Shown: piece by piece, positions 36,741-48,606 of the stretch
Position numbering within the stretch: position 1 is the stretch's first letter
How the letters are laid out: each line of letters starts with the position of its first letter
Origin: Herbihabitans rhizosphaerae
GTDB taxonomy: Bacteria; Actinomycetota; Actinomycetes; Mycobacteriales; Pseudonocardiaceae
DNA length: 64,000 bases
Reading direction: 5' to 3'
NCBI RefSeq assembly: GCF_004216555.1
Contig: NZ_SGWQ01000002.1
Coordinates: 279,219 to 343,218 of the forward strand
Translations under genes and position numbers: made by a program
Notes under the pieces: model-generated
Database searches by the model: none
What the model was told of the DNA's origin: nothing
The model's input: only the letters and a program-made list of their open reading frames with translations

Positions 36741-36802
36741 GGTTACCTCCTCGGCTGTGGTGTGGGGCACACCGTAGCGAGAAGTTGACCAACTGGGGAC
36801 CC

Positions 36803-37642
36803 CTACCGTGCACCGTCCACAAGAGACCGGAGGGTACGCCGGCCGAGCTCCTCGAACGGCCGGTCACCGACCTGGTGCGACCAGGCGACCGTGCTGAGCG
36901 CGTCGATCGCACAGAGCCCGTCGAGCAGCCGCCACTCGGTGGAGGTCAGCGCGCGGCCGTAGCCGTCGAGCACGGCGTCCAGGAGATCGGTGCCCTGGTC
37001 GAGGTCCCGTGTGCGCAGCCGGGCCAGGTCGTGCGCGGGGACCCGGAGCTCGGTGCGGGCGAAGTCGATCAGCCGGAGCGTGCCGTCGTCGTCCAGCACC
37101 GCGTTGCGCAGAGTGAGATCGCCGTGCGTGGGCACCACCTCGACGGGCCCGAGTTCGCGCAGGTCGGCCATCACCGCGTGCGCGAAGTCGATCTCGCGCG
37201 GCTCGAGCAGCGCGCGGGCCGGCGCGGTCCACCGGTCCAGGCCGGCGGCGACCCGGTCGAGGTAGCCGGCGTCGGTGGCCGGGGGAGCGCCGTCGTGCAG
37301 CCGCCGCGCCAGTGCGCCGAGTTGGCGGTGGACCGCGTCGTCGGTGACGTCGAGCGCGAGCCGGCCGGGGACGGCGGTGACCAGGAGCGCGGCCAGTTCG
37401 TCGTCGGTCGCGACCAACGACGGCGCCAGACCGTCCAAATTGAACAGCCAGTGCCGGTAGGCGTGCGTCTCCTGCTCGAAGTGGTGGCGCTTGGCCGGCG
37501 CCTTGGCGAACCAGCGGCCACCCTCGCCGGCGAGCTCCAGCACAACGGCGCCGCCGTGGTCCCACGAGTGGTCGGCGACCACCTCGCACGGGCCTGTCGC
37601 GCGGCGCGCGAACGCGGCCAGCGTGCCGAAATCCGTTGGCAC
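36803..37642 (-). CDS. Aminoglycoside phosphotransferase (APH) family protein
   Basis: 279 residues from GTG 37642, two bases after the stop of the DUF1844 gene. Kinase-like motifs are WFAKAPAKRHHFEQE (nucleotide-binding Lys), VVPTHGDLTLRNAVLDDDGT (catalytic Asp in HGDLTLRN) and LIDFARTELRVPAHDLARL (metal-binding Asp). The substrate of this actinobacterial subgroup is unknown; drug resistance should not be assumed. It appears to be the second gene of a two-gene operon divergent from infC. Confidence 0.85.
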   Translation of the reverse strand: MPTDFGTLAAFARRATGPCEVVADHSWDHGGAVVLELAGEGGRWFAKAPAKRHHFEQETHAYRHWLFNLDGLAPSLVATDDELAALLVTAVPGRLALDVTDDAVHRQLGALARRLHDGAPPATDAGYLDRVAAGLDRWTAPARALLEPREIDFAHAVMADLRELGPVEVVPTHGDLTLRNAVLDDDGTLRLIDFARTELRVPAHDLARLRTRDLDQGTDLLDAVLDGYGRALTSTEWRLLDGLCAIDALSTVAWSHQVGDRPFEELGRRTLRSLVDGAR

Positions 37643-37644
37643 GC

Positions 37645-37977
37645 CTAGAAAACTGGGCCGGTGTACTTCTCGCCGGGCCCGGCACCTGGCGCGTCCGGCA
37701 CCGCGGACTCCTCGCGGAACGCACGCTGCAGCGACTGCAGGCCGTCCTTGATCGGCGCGGCGTGCGGGCCGAGGTACTCTCCGCCCGCGGTCACCAGGCC
37801 GGCGAGCGCGGTGATCAGCCGGCGGGCCTCGTCGAGGTCGCGGTGGTCGCCCGACTCGGACAGGCCCAGCCGTTCGGCGGCGGCGGACATGAGCATCAGC
37901 GCCGCCCGGCTGATCACCTCGACGCTGGGGATCGCGCCGAGATCGCGGACGTCGGCGCCGGTCTGGGGGTCGTTCAC
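37645..37977 (-). CDS. DUF1844 domain protein
   Basis: 110 residues. SVEVISRAALMLMSAAAERLGL and DLDEARRLITALAGLV are the two helices of the DUF1844 family, small actinobacterial proteins usually found divergent from infC, as here. It is followed after two bases by the phosphotransferase gene. The C-terminal 30 residues are Gly/Pro/Ala rich. Function unknown. Confidence 0.88.
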   Translation of the reverse strand: MNDPQTGADVRDLGAIPSVEVISRAALMLMSAAAERLGLSESGDHRDLDEARRLITALAGLVTAGGEYLGPHAAPIKDGLQSLQRAFREESAVPDAPGAGPGEKYTGPVF

Positions 37978-38004
37978 GGTCTGCTACCCTGTCATGTGCG
38001 ACCA

Positions 38005-38024
38005 GCCCCCGTCCGTACGGGGGC
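38005..38024 (+). promoter_or_regulatory. Hairpin at the start of the infC leader region
   Basis: GCCCCCGT-CCGT-ACGGGGGC is an 8-bp perfect stem 28 bases past the divergent DUF1844 start. A TACCCT (37985-37990) just before it could be a -10. The infC leader up to 38256 has no gene. Confidence 0.4.
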
Positions 38025-38116
38025 CGCAAGTGGAGCCCCGCTCCCACCCGAGTAGCGATTCAGTACTCAGCTTCCGGGTCCGGTCCCGTGATCGTGGTTC
38101 GCCGTGGTCGCGGAGT

Positions 38117-38175
38117 CCCAGCATCACGCTGGGCCGGTATGGACGAGGGCCCCTTCGCCACTGTGGCGACAGGGG
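38117..38175 (+). promoter_or_regulatory. Two further hairpins in the infC 5' leader
   Basis: CCCAGC-ATCAC-GCTGGG (38117-38133) and a longer stem at 38150-38175 built from CCCCT/AGGGG around TCGCCAC-T-GTGGCGA. The leader of the infC-rpmI-rplT operon is often a site of translational or attenuation control. I cannot assign these to a known leader family. Confidence 0.4.
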
Positions 38176-38256
38176 CTCGAGCCATGTCGGAGACCTTTTG
38201 GGGCATTGCTCGTGGCGGGTCGCCGCAGGCGAACAACCTCGGACCGAGGAGGCCCC

Positions 38257-38817
38257 ATCAGCTCCGAGACACGTATTAACGACCGCATCCGGGTGCCGGA
38301 GGTCCGACTTGTCGGACCAAACGGTGAGCAGGTCGGAATCGTCCGCATCGAGGACGCGCTCCGATTGGCCCAGGAGGCGGATCTAGACCTCGTCGAGGTC
38401 GCCCCCCAGGCACGGCCCCCGGTGTGCAAGCTCATGGACTTCGGCAAGTTCAAGTACGAGAGCGCGCAGAAGGCCAGGGAGTCCCGGCGTAACCAGGTAC
38501 TCACCGTCATCAAGGAGCAGAAGCTCCGGCCGAAGATCGATTCCCACGACTACGAGACCAAGAAGCGCAACGTCGTTCGCTTCCTCGAGCACGGGAACAA
38601 GGTCAAGGTGACGATCATGTTCCGAGGCCGCGAGCAGTCCCGGCCGGAGCTCGGTTTCCGGCTGCTGCAGCGATTGGCGGACGACGTGGCCGAACTCGGC
38701 TTCGTCGAGTCCTCGCCGAAGCAGGACGGCCGCAACATGATCATGGTGCTGGCGCCGCACAAGAACGTGAAGCCGAAGGCCAAGGCGACGACACCGACGG
38801 GTGACTCCACGGAGTAA
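38257..38817 (+). CDS. infC: Translation initiation factor IF-3
   Basis: 186 residues starting at the rare codon ATC (38257), four bases after GAGGAGG (38246-38252). The family starts exactly here ([11 protein letters not shown]); upstream in-frame GTG codons would add about 50 unrelated residues across the leader hairpins, and the next ATG is deep inside the protein. Both domains are complete: [20 protein letters not shown] ... [17 protein letters not shown], then [19 protein letters not shown] and [18 protein letters not shown]-3 discriminates against non-AUG/GUG/UUG starts, and AUU or AUC starts let it limit its own synthesis. First gene of infC-rpmI-rplT-tsnR. Confidence 0.96.
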   Translation: MSSETRINDRIRVPEVRLVGPNGEQVGIVRIEDALRLAQEADLDLVEVAPQARPPVCKLMDFGKFKYESAQKARESRRNQVLTVIKEQKLRPKIDSHDYETKKRNVVRFLEHGNKVKVTIMFRGREQSRPELGFRLLQRLADDVAELGFVESSPKQDGRNMIMVLAPHKNVKPKAKATTPTGDSTE

Positions 38818-38896
38818 CCATCCTGGCCGGGGAGATCCGGCCGACCAGAGATGCCCCGCCGCCGAGCCGGCGGCGGGACGATGATGAGGGACGAAC

Positions 38897-39091
38897 ATGC
38901 CGAAGAACAAGAGCCACAGCGGGATCCGCAAGCGCGTCAGGATCACCGGCAAGGGCAAGCTGCGCCGCGAGATGGCCGGCACACGGCACAACCTGGAGAA
39001 GAAGCCCTCCACGCTGACCCGCCGTCTCGCCGGCACCACCGAGGTGGCCCCCGCGGACGTGCGCCGCGTCAAGAAGCTGCTCGGCCGCTGA
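38897..39091 (+). CDS. rpmI: Ribosomal protein bL35
   Basis: 64 residues, MPKNKSHSGIRKRVRITGKG being the standard start, ending KKLLGR. Ribosome site GAGGGACGAAC. 79 bp after infC and 68 bp before rplT in the conserved operon. Confidence 0.98.
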   Translation: MPKNKSHSGIRKRVRITGKGKLRREMAGTRHNLEKKPSTLTRRLAGTTEVAPADVRRVKKLLGR

Positions 39092-39159
39092 TACCAGACA
39101 CTGACCACCAGGGCGGCCGGGACGATCCCCAGCCCCCATGAGATCGACAGGACGGACCC

Positions 39160-39546
39160 GTGGCACGCGTCAAGCGGGCGGTCAACGCCCACAAGAAGCG
39201 CCGCACAACTCTCGAGTCGGCCAGCGGTTACCGCGGCCAGCGTTCGCGGCTGTACCGCAAGGCGAAGGAGCAGATGCTCCACTCGCTCAACTACGCCTAC
39301 CGGGACCGCCGGGCCCGCAAGGGTGACTTCCGCAAGCTGTGGATCCAGCGGATCAACGCGGGCGCGCGGCAGAACGGCCTGACCTACAACCGGTTCATCC
39401 AAGGCCTGAAGGCCGCCGGTGTCGAGGTCGACCGGAAGATCCTCGCCGAGCTGGCGGTGTCCGACCCGACCGCGTTCGCGGCGCTGGTCGAGATCGCCAA
39501 GAAGAACGCGCCGGTCCAGGGCGCGCTCGCCAAGGGCGAGGCCTGA
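39160..39546 (+). CDS. rplT: Ribosomal protein bL20
   Basis: 128 residues from GTG 39160, [20 protein letters not shown], ending LAKGEA. RNA-binding basic N-terminus, compact C-terminal domain ([20 protein letters not shown]). In other bacteria bL20 represses its own operon by binding the leader; whether the infC leader hairpins do that here is unknown. Its stop codon overlaps the likely CTG start of the next gene. Confidence 0.98.
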   Translation: MARVKRAVNAHKKRRTTLESASGYRGQRSRLYRKAKEQMLHSLNYAYRDRRARKGDFRKLWIQRINAGARQNGLTYNRFIQGLKAAGVEVDRKILAELAVSDPTAFAALVEIAKKNAPVQGALAKGEA

Positions 39547-40388
39547 GCAACACCACGCGACCCGGGGAGGGTCCACTCTTCACCGAGCGGACACCCCGGG
39601 TCGTCGCTGCCCGGCACCTGACCCGCCGCGCCGGCAGGGACAAGGCGCGGCGGTTCCTCGCCGAGGGCGCACAGGCCGTGCGCGAGGCGCTGGCCTGGGC
39701 GGCGGCCGGGCGTGGCACCGTGCACGAGCTGTTCGTCGGCGAGTCCACCGAGGACCGTCACGCCGAGCTGATCGACGCGGCACGCGAGACCGGCGTGCGG
39801 GTATCGCCGCTGACCGACAAGGCCGTCGCGAGCCTGTCGGAAACCGTGACACCGCAAGGAATCGTGGCTGTCTGCGACCTCGTCGAGGTGCCGCTGGCCG
39901 ACGCGCTGGACGGCCGGCCGAAGCTGGTCACCGTGCTCGCCGGGATCTCCGATCCGGGCAACGCGGGCACCGTCACCCGGGTCGCCGACGCGGCCGGTGC
40001 GGACGCGGTGATCTTCGCCGGCGGCACGGTCGACCCGCACAACGGCAAGGCGGTTCGCGCCTCGGCCGGCAGTGTCTTCCACCTGCCCGTCGCCCGAGTG
40101 TCCACTGTGGACGAAGCGCTGGTCGCCTGTCGCGCCGCCGGGCTTCGGGTGGTCGCCGCCGACGGGTATGCCGAGGCCGACGTGGACGGTGCGGCCGACA
40201 ACGGCGAGTTGGACGGCCCCACCGCGTGGGTGTTCGGCAGCGAGGCGCACGGGCTGGATGCCGAGGTGCTGGCCGCGGTGGACGCGTCGCTGCGGGTGCC
40301 GATCCACGGCGCGGCGGAGAGCCTCAACCTGGCGACGGCCGCGGCGGTCTGCCTGTACGCGAGCGCCCGGCGCCACCGGATCGGCTGA
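39543..40388 (+). CDS. tsnR: SpoU/TrmH family RNA 2'-O-methyltransferase (TsnR-like)
   Basis: 281 residues if started at CTG 39543, which overlaps the rplT stop as CTGA and follows AAGGGCGAGG. No ATG or GTG lies between this point and the conserved [17 protein letters not shown], so either CTG is used or the start is inside rplT. The SPOUT knot motifs are present: [38 protein letters not shown] and [21 protein letters not shown]. It methylates a ribose in 23S rRNA. The position after rplT matches mycobacterial tsnR. Confidence 0.9.
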   Translation: MSNTTRPGEGPLFTERTPRVVAARHLTRRAGRDKARRFLAEGAQAVREALAWAAAGRGTVHELFVGESTEDRHAELIDAARETGVRVSPLTDKAVASLSETVTPQGIVAVCDLVEVPLADALDGRPKLVTVLAGISDPGNAGTVTRVADAAGADAVIFAGGTVDPHNGKAVRASAGSVFHLPVARVSTVDEALVACRAAGLRVVAADGYAEADVDGAADNGELDGPTAWVFGSEAHGLDAEVLAAVDASLRVPIHGAAESLNLATAAAVCLYASARRHRIG

Positions 40389-40476
40389 ATTCCGCGGTTT
40401 CGCCGCCGGAATGTGACCTCGGTGCCTGCCGCCCGCAGTAGGGTGCGCCATCACTGTTCGCATGGGGAGGACAACG

Positions 40477-41304
40477 ATGGGCCGGTTCGCGCGTTCGTGG
40501 CAGCTGTTCAAGGCGTCCTGGGCGGTATTGCGGTCACGCAAGGAGCTGGCGGTGTTCCCGGTGCTGTCCGGGGTCGCGAGCGTGGTCGTCGCGGTGGCGT
40601 TCCTCGCGCCGGCCGCGGCGGTGTCCTGGTCGGAGATGGACAACAACGGCGGCGTGAAGCCGCTGTCCTACGTGCTGCTGGGGCTGTTCTACCTGGTGTC
40701 GGCGTACGTCACGATCTTCTTCAACGCCGCATTGATCTCGCAGGCGAACATCGCGCTGTCCGGCGGCGACCCGAGCGTCAAGGGCGGTCTCAAGGTGGCG
40801 GGAGAGAACTGGCTGCGGATCCTGCCGTGGGCGGTGATCTCGGCCACCGTGTCGGTGATCCTGCGCGCGATCGAGGAGCGGCTCGGCTTCCTCGGCCGGT
40901 TCATCGTCGGCCTGGTCGGGCTCGCCTGGCAGCTCGTCACGTTCCTGGTGCTGCCGGTGTTGGTGCTGGAGCGGGTCGGCGTGAAGCAGGGGCTGAGCCG
41001 GTCGGCGGAGATGTTCAAGGGCACCTGGGGCGAGAACGTGGTCGGCAACGCCGGCCTCGGCATCCTCGGCTTCCTGCTGACCCTGCCCGGCGTCGCGCTG
41101 ATCGCCCTGGGCGTGTCCGCCGGCGGTGCCACGGCGCTCGCCTGCCTGATCGTCGCGGTGGTGTGGTTCCTCGTGGTGGCGATCGTGATGACCGCGCTGA
41201 CCGGCATCTACCAGACCGCGCTTTACCGGTTCGCGGCCGACGGCGCCACCCCACCCGCGTTCGAGCAGGCCGACCTGTCACACATGTTCGCCTCGAAACG
41301 GTGA
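40477..41304 (+). CDS. DUF6159-like integral membrane protein
   Basis: 275 residues from ATG 40477, with GGGGAGGACAACG before it (the ATG at 40462 overlaps that site). Five or six hydrophobic segments; the N-terminus MGRFARSWQLFKASWAVLR and the motifs VLVLERVGVKQGLSRSAEMFKGTWGENV and GIYQTALYRFAADG are conserved in a family of actinobacterial membrane proteins of unknown function. It lies between tsnR and pheS on the same strand. Confidence 0.8.
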   Translation: MGRFARSWQLFKASWAVLRSRKELAVFPVLSGVASVVVAVAFLAPAAAVSWSEMDNNGGVKPLSYVLLGLFYLVSAYVTIFFNAALISQANIALSGGDPSVKGGLKVAGENWLRILPWAVISATVSVILRAIEERLGFLGRFIVGLVGLAWQLVTFLVLPVLVLERVGVKQGLSRSAEMFKGTWGENVVGNAGLGILGFLLTLPGVALIALGVSAGGATALACLIVAVVWFLVVAIVMTALTGIYQTALYRFAADGATPPAFEQADLSHMFASKR

Positions 41305-45032
<3,728 letters not shown>

Positions 45033-45042
45033 AGTGTTCGCC

Positions 45043-45339
45043 ATGGCTGAGCAGACCGTGGATCCGAAGGCGATCAAGTCGGCGACGGCTTTCGTTGCGG
45101 CACACGGGAAACCGGCGCGTGCCGTGGTGGAGAACATCGGCCGTGCCGGAGCCCGCGTGGTGCTCGTCGGCGCCGACGGCGTGCTGGGCGACGTGATCGT
45201 TCCCACTCCGGAGCTGGGCGAGACGCTGGTGGAGAAGGTGGCCGGTCTGGAACTGTCCGCTTGGGACCCGGAGACGACTGCGGCGGCCCAGATCGGTGCC
45301 GCGCACCGCCGCAAGATGGCGACCCGAACCAAGGGGTGA
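45043..45339 (+). CDS. Small conserved-looking protein of unknown function
   Basis: 98 residues from ATG 45043, ten bases after pheT. Ala/Val-rich alpha/beta composition: IKSATAFVAAHGKPARAVVENIGRAGARVVLVGADGVLGDVIV then a basic C-terminus KMATRTKG. No motif recognised. Codon use and position suggest a real gene cotranscribed with pheST. Confidence 0.65.
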   Translation: MAEQTVDPKAIKSATAFVAAHGKPARAVVENIGRAGARVVLVGADGVLGDVIVPTPELGETLVEKVAGLELSAWDPETTAAAQIGAAHRRKMATRTKG

Positions 45340-45369
45340 GCGCACCCGAAAGTCCCGCGAAGATTACGA

Positions 45370-45561
45370 ATGGACGGCGTCACCGAGCGCGACGGCTACG
45401 CCGACGACATCGTCCAGCGGCTGATCCACCTCGGCGGCTGGCGCTTGGTCTCGAGCAGCACCTGACGCTGCCCAGTTGGCGCCGATCACCGAGTCGAGCA
45501 ACCCGAGGATGGCATTCCGGGTGCCCGGCATGTACGGCTCGTTCAGCTACGAGTTGGACTA
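45370..45561 (+). pseudogene. Possible gene remnant next to the type VII-like locus
   Basis: A short reading frame from ATG 45370 (MDGVTERDGYADDIVQRLIHLGGW) stops after 31 codons. In another frame the sequence continues to a TAG at 45559-45561 as ITESSNPRMAFRVPGMYGSFSYELD, which reads like a true protein C-terminus. The two pieces look like the ends of one gene after an internal deletion or frameshift. The original product is not recognised. Confidence 0.35.
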
Positions 45562-46140
45562 GTTCTGGTGGATGCGCGCCGCGAGTTCGGCGGCACGCTG
45601 GCGGAGTTCGTTGACCTCTTCCTGGAAGTCCCTGGCGAGCTTGATGATGCTGTCGACCGCTTTGAGGACCGCTTCGGTCGCGCCCGTGAGGTCGGACCCG
45701 ACGCCGGTGAAATCACCGAGAACGATGAGCGCGTTCGTGTGGTTGTGATCGGCGATCCCTGTGATCCACTCGCCGTACTTGGCCGCCCGCTTGTCGAGTT
45801 GGTAGGCGATCACGTAGATCGCGTCCTGAGTCTGGCGTAGGTCCTCGTGCTTCTTGCTCAGCTTCTCGATGAGATGCTTCGCCTTGGCGACCTTCTTTTT
45901 GTGCGCGTCGCCGGAATCCCCACTGTCGGTGAGCTTCGTCAGCTCGGCCTCGGCGTCGGCGATCTTCTGCCGAAGTTTGGTGAGGCCAGGGTCCATCTGC
46001 TCGGCAAGCTGGTTGATCGCCTCGGGGTCGCAATCCATGTGCTTGATCGCGTCCACCGGATCAGGCCCACCCACCGACGCTGACGCTCTCGCCAAGGTCT
46101 TGCAGTCCTTGGCCGCCGCCTCCAATGCCGGGTGAGTCAT
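45559..46140 (-). CDS. Coiled-coil protein of a type VII secretion-like locus
   Basis: 193 residues; ATG overlaps the preceding stop (ATGA). Mostly helical: residues about 40-100 form a charged coiled coil (LTKLRQKIADAEAELTKL, KKVAKAKHLIEKLSKKHEDL), and the C-terminus DFQEEVNELRQRAAELAARI is another. Between them lies a short, more polar part with GEWITGIADHNHTNAL. No membrane segment or enzymatic motif. It is the third gene after a YbaB-like and an EspC-like gene, an arrangement usual for actinobacterial ESX substrates, where the third protein is often a toxin or LXG-like substrate. Here no toxin domain is visible. Confidence 0.7.
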   Translation of the reverse strand: MTHPALEAAAKDCKTLARASASVGGPDPVDAIKHMDCDPEAINQLAEQMDPGLTKLRQKIADAEAELTKLTDSGDSGDAHKKKVAKAKHLIEKLSKKHEDLRQTQDAIYVIAYQLDKRAAKYGEWITGIADHNHTNALIVLGDFTGVGSDLTGATEAVLKAVDSIIKLARDFQEEVNELRQRAAELAARIHQN

Positions 46141-46466
46141 GACCGGTCCTCCCGGTAGGTCGCCTGGAGCTTCGCGCCGTTGTCGCTTTCGAGATCGTCG
46201 TAGGTGTCGGCGGACGCGTTCACGTTGCCGATGAACTCGTCGAGCTGACCGAGCAGGTCGTCGACCTCGCCGAGCGTCGTGCCGATCATGTCCTCGATGC
46301 CGGCGGCGAGCCGCGGCCCCGGTCCGGACACCCCGAACGCCTCGTGCGGCACGGAGATCTGGTTGAGGCTGTCCTGCGCGTCGCTCACCCCGCCGTGCAC
46401 GTTCCGGAATCCGTCGGCGCTGTCGCGCAGCCCTCCGGTGTCGGTTTGGTACCCCGGTCCTTTCAT
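46137..46466 (-). CDS. EspC/WXG100-like type VII secretion-associated protein
   Basis: 109 residues from ATG 46466, with AAGGTGA five bases upstream; GTG 46475, overlapping the previous stop, is an alternative. The composition is that of a two-helix secreted protein: TGGLRDSADGFRNVHGGVSDAQDSL, then LGEVDDLLGQLDEFIGNVNASADTYDDLESDN. The C-terminal YDDLE fits the YxxxD/E secretion signal of ESX substrates. Helical hairpin partner of the following coiled-coil protein, by inference. Confidence 0.7.
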   Translation of the reverse strand: MKGPGYQTDTGGLRDSADGFRNVHGGVSDAQDSLNQISVPHEAFGVSGPGPRLAAGIEDMIGTTLGEVDDLLGQLDEFIGNVNASADTYDDLESDNGAKLQATYREDRS

Positions 46467-46471
46467 CACTG

Positions 46472-46786
46472 TCACCTTTCTCGTGCCGGACTGCCGAGGT
46501 GGTAGGACCGCCGCTGCTCGACCGTCTGCCGCGTCTCGCGCTGTGCCGACCGTGTGGCCTGCAACATGGCCGCCGCTAGCGTCTTCGGGTCGACCTTGTG
46601 CACCAGCGTGGCGTTCAGCGCGACCTCGGTGAGCTCGCCCGTGCTGTCGACGGTCACCTCGACCAGCGCGTGGTCGTCCCGCGCGGTGGTGGTCAGCTCG
46701 GCCAGCTCCCGCTTGAGCGCGAGCAGGCCCTTGTCGACCCGCTCCACCTGTGCGGCCAGCTCGTCGAGCGATGGCAGCTGTCCCAT
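46472..46786 (-). CDS. YbaB/EbfC family nucleoid-associated-like protein
   Basis: 104 residues from ATG 46786, preceded by GAGGGGGTGAGG. N-terminal helix LDELAAQVERVDKGLLALKRELAEL, then the strand pattern LVEVTVDSTGELTEVALNATL of YbaB/EbfC proteins, then helix AAAMLQATRSAQRETRQTV. In actinobacteria such genes commonly open small ESX-substrate operons, as here. DNA binding is possible but unproven. Confidence 0.8.
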   Translation of the reverse strand: MGQLPSLDELAAQVERVDKGLLALKRELAELTTTARDDHALVEVTVDSTGELTEVALNATLVHKVDPKTLAAAMLQATRSAQRETRQTVEQRRSYHLGSPARER

Positions 46787-46871
46787 GACCTCACCCCCTC
46801 GTTCGCCGGCTCCGACGGGTCCGACCGCGGGCCGGTTTCTCTTTCGACGGCGTTCGAAAGTCGATCTCCGG

Positions 46872-47210
46872 GTGGAACCCGTGTGGTGGTGGCTGGTCGA
46901 ATCAGGCGTGAGGGATTCCGCAGAACGGTGGGTGCGCGCACGGGCCGGCGACTCGCTCGGCCCACGCCCGGTGGCGCGCGAGCGGCCGGTGTGGGTGCGG
47001 GCCGACACGCGCACGCCGATCACGGCGCCGGTGTTCGTCCGGCCGGTGCGGGCGCGGGCCGCCGCGGTCGACACGCTCGTGGAGCAGCGAGTCGCCGCCG
47101 ATGATCAGTGGGAGCGTGCGCGCAACACCCCGGTACTGCCGGAGTGGCCGTGCACGGGAAATCAGTGGCTGGTCCACTCGCTGCCGCCGCACCCGAAGCA
47201 GCGGTGCTGA
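46872..47210 (+). CDS. Hypothetical Arg/Val/Trp-rich protein
   Basis: 112 residues from GTG 46872. Starts MEPVWWWLVESGVRDSAERW, middle rich in Arg, Val and Pro, end LPEWPCTGNQWLVHSLPP. No family recognised. It is divergent from the YbaB gene and its stop lies two bases from that of ctaA, neat packing that supports a real gene. Ribosome site is weak. Confidence 0.5.
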   Translation: MEPVWWWLVESGVRDSAERWVRARAGDSLGPRPVARERPVWVRADTRTPITAPVFVRPVRARAAAVDTLVEQRVAADDQWERARNTPVLPEWPCTGNQWLVHSLPPHPKQRC

Positions 47211-47211
47211 C

Positions 47212-48177
47212 TCAGGCGGGGACGCGCACCTCGGCTTGTTCGGCGTCCTCGGTGTGTGGTGCGCGATCCGTTGTGGCGCACCAGAAGGCGGCCGTGGCGA
47301 CGATCACCGACATGGCGCCGAGCACGTGCAGGACGACCAGTCCGCCGGGCACATCGGTGAGGAACTGCACCACGCCGATCAAGCCCTGGGCGAGCACCAC
47401 GGCGACCAGCGTGAGGTAGCGGCGCCACAGCTTTCGCTCGTGCCGCGCGGTCCGCCAGATCACCGCGCCGATGATCAGCAGCAGCGCGAGGAAGGTGTAC
47501 AGCAGCGAGGCGTGCACGTGTGCCAGCGTCTCGACGGGCAGGTTCAGCCGAGGCACGTCCCTGTCGCCCGCGTGCGGGCCGGCTCCGGTCACCATCGTGC
47601 CGGCGACCACCAGCCCGCCGAGCACCACGACGGCCACCACGAGCAGGTGGGACACCACCGGCGGCACGAGCTTGCGCGGCGGGCCGTCGGCGTCGTTGAT
47701 CGCGTGCAGCAACAGGAACGCGAACCACACCAGCACGGCCGACGCGATCAGGTGCAGCGCGACGGTCCACCAGAGCAGGTTGGTGCGCACCGTGATCCCG
47801 CCGAGCACACCCTGGAACAGCACGCCGGCCGGCATCGCGACGGCCAGCTTCACCACGCGGGAACGACGCGGCCGAGACAGCCACACGGCGGCGAACACGG
47901 CTAGCGCGCCGGCGCCGATCACGCCGTTCAGCAGGCGGTTGCCGAACTCGATCCACTGGTTGAGCATTTCGTACTCGGGGTGCTCGACCGGGACCATGCT
48001 GCCGGGGAAGCACTCCGGCCAGGTCGGGCAGCCGAGCCCGGAGCCGGTCACCCGCACGATCGAACCGGTCACCGCGATCGTGCCCTGCAGGATCAGGTTC
48101 ACCAGCGCGATGGTGCGCACCAGCCGATGACTGGGAGCGGGAATCCGGTCGATCCTGGCCTTGAGCGTGTCGAGCAC
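47212..48177 (-). CDS. ctaA: Heme A synthase, COX15/CtaA family
   Basis: 321 residues from GTG 48177 (MLDTLKARIDRIPAPSHRLVRTIAL). Eight membrane helices. The first half carries GSIVRVTGSGLGCPTWPECFPG with the conserved Cys pair, His in VEHPEYE and IEFGNRLLNGVIG; the second half repeats the pattern with AHVHASLLYTFLALL and VVLHVLGAMSV, giving the four heme-ligand His. It oxidises heme O to heme A for the aa3 oxidase. The first annotated-looking in-frame GTG upstream (48267) has no ribosome site. It lies beside the ABC exporter genes as in mycobacteria. Confidence 0.93.
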   Translation of the reverse strand: MLDTLKARIDRIPAPSHRLVRTIALVNLILQGTIAVTGSIVRVTGSGLGCPTWPECFPGSMVPVEHPEYEMLNQWIEFGNRLLNGVIGAGALAVFAAVWLSRPRRSRVVKLAVAMPAGVLFQGVLGGITVRTNLLWWTVALHLIASAVLVWFAFLLLHAINDADGPPRKLVPPVVSHLLVVAVVVLGGLVVAGTMVTGAGPHAGDRDVPRLNLPVETLAHVHASLLYTFLALLLIIGAVIWRTARHERKLWRRYLTLVAVVLAQGLIGVVQFLTDVPGGLVVLHVLGAMSVIVATAAFWCATTDRAPHTEDAEQAEVRVPA

Positions 48178-48220
48178 CCGCCAAGGGTATCTGCCGGCGA
48201 ACTGGCGCCACTTGCTGGTA

Positions 48221-48568
48221 TGGACGCGGTGAGCGCCGCGATGGCGGTCGAGGCCTGCGCGATCCATCTGTTCGTGCCGCTGGAGCGGACCTCATCCAGC
48301 GAGGAGAACCGGTTCCTGTTCGTGGCACTGGTCGCGGGCGTCGTCGTGCTGGCGGCCGTGACGCTGGTCGCGCTGCCCGGTGCCGGTCGCCGTCCGGGGT
48401 GGGCGACCTGGCTCGGGTTCATCGCGGTGGCGGCGGATCCTCACCGACGCGCTGTGGACGGCCGGCTGGGGCGACTCCAACGGGCAAGGCGCGCCGGCAC
48501 TGATGGCGCTGCGCATGCCGGTATACGGTGCCGCCTTCGCCGGCTCGGAGGTCTACTGGCACGGATGA
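48221..48568 (+). pseudogene. Frameshifted small membrane-protein gene
   Basis: Frame 1 from ATG 48221 encodes MDAVSAAMAVEACAIHLFVP and a membrane segment (LFVALVAGVVVLAAVTLVAL), up to WATWLGFIAVA. Coding quality then passes to another frame: RRILTDALWTAGWGDSNGQG and MALRMPVYGAAFAGSEVYWHG, ending in TGA at 48566-48568. A one-step frameshift near 48430 would join them into a protein of about 115 residues. It is divergent from ctaA. Either a pseudogene or a sequencing error. Confidence 0.5.
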
Positions 48569-48606
48569 TCGAGGTCGTGGCGGTCGCGCTGGTGCTCGCC
48601 GCCGCG

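Noticed and set aside
36803-37642. Aminoglycoside resistance gene
   Set aside because: The protein has the APH fold but belongs to a housekeeping position next to DUF1844/infC; nothing indicates drug resistance.
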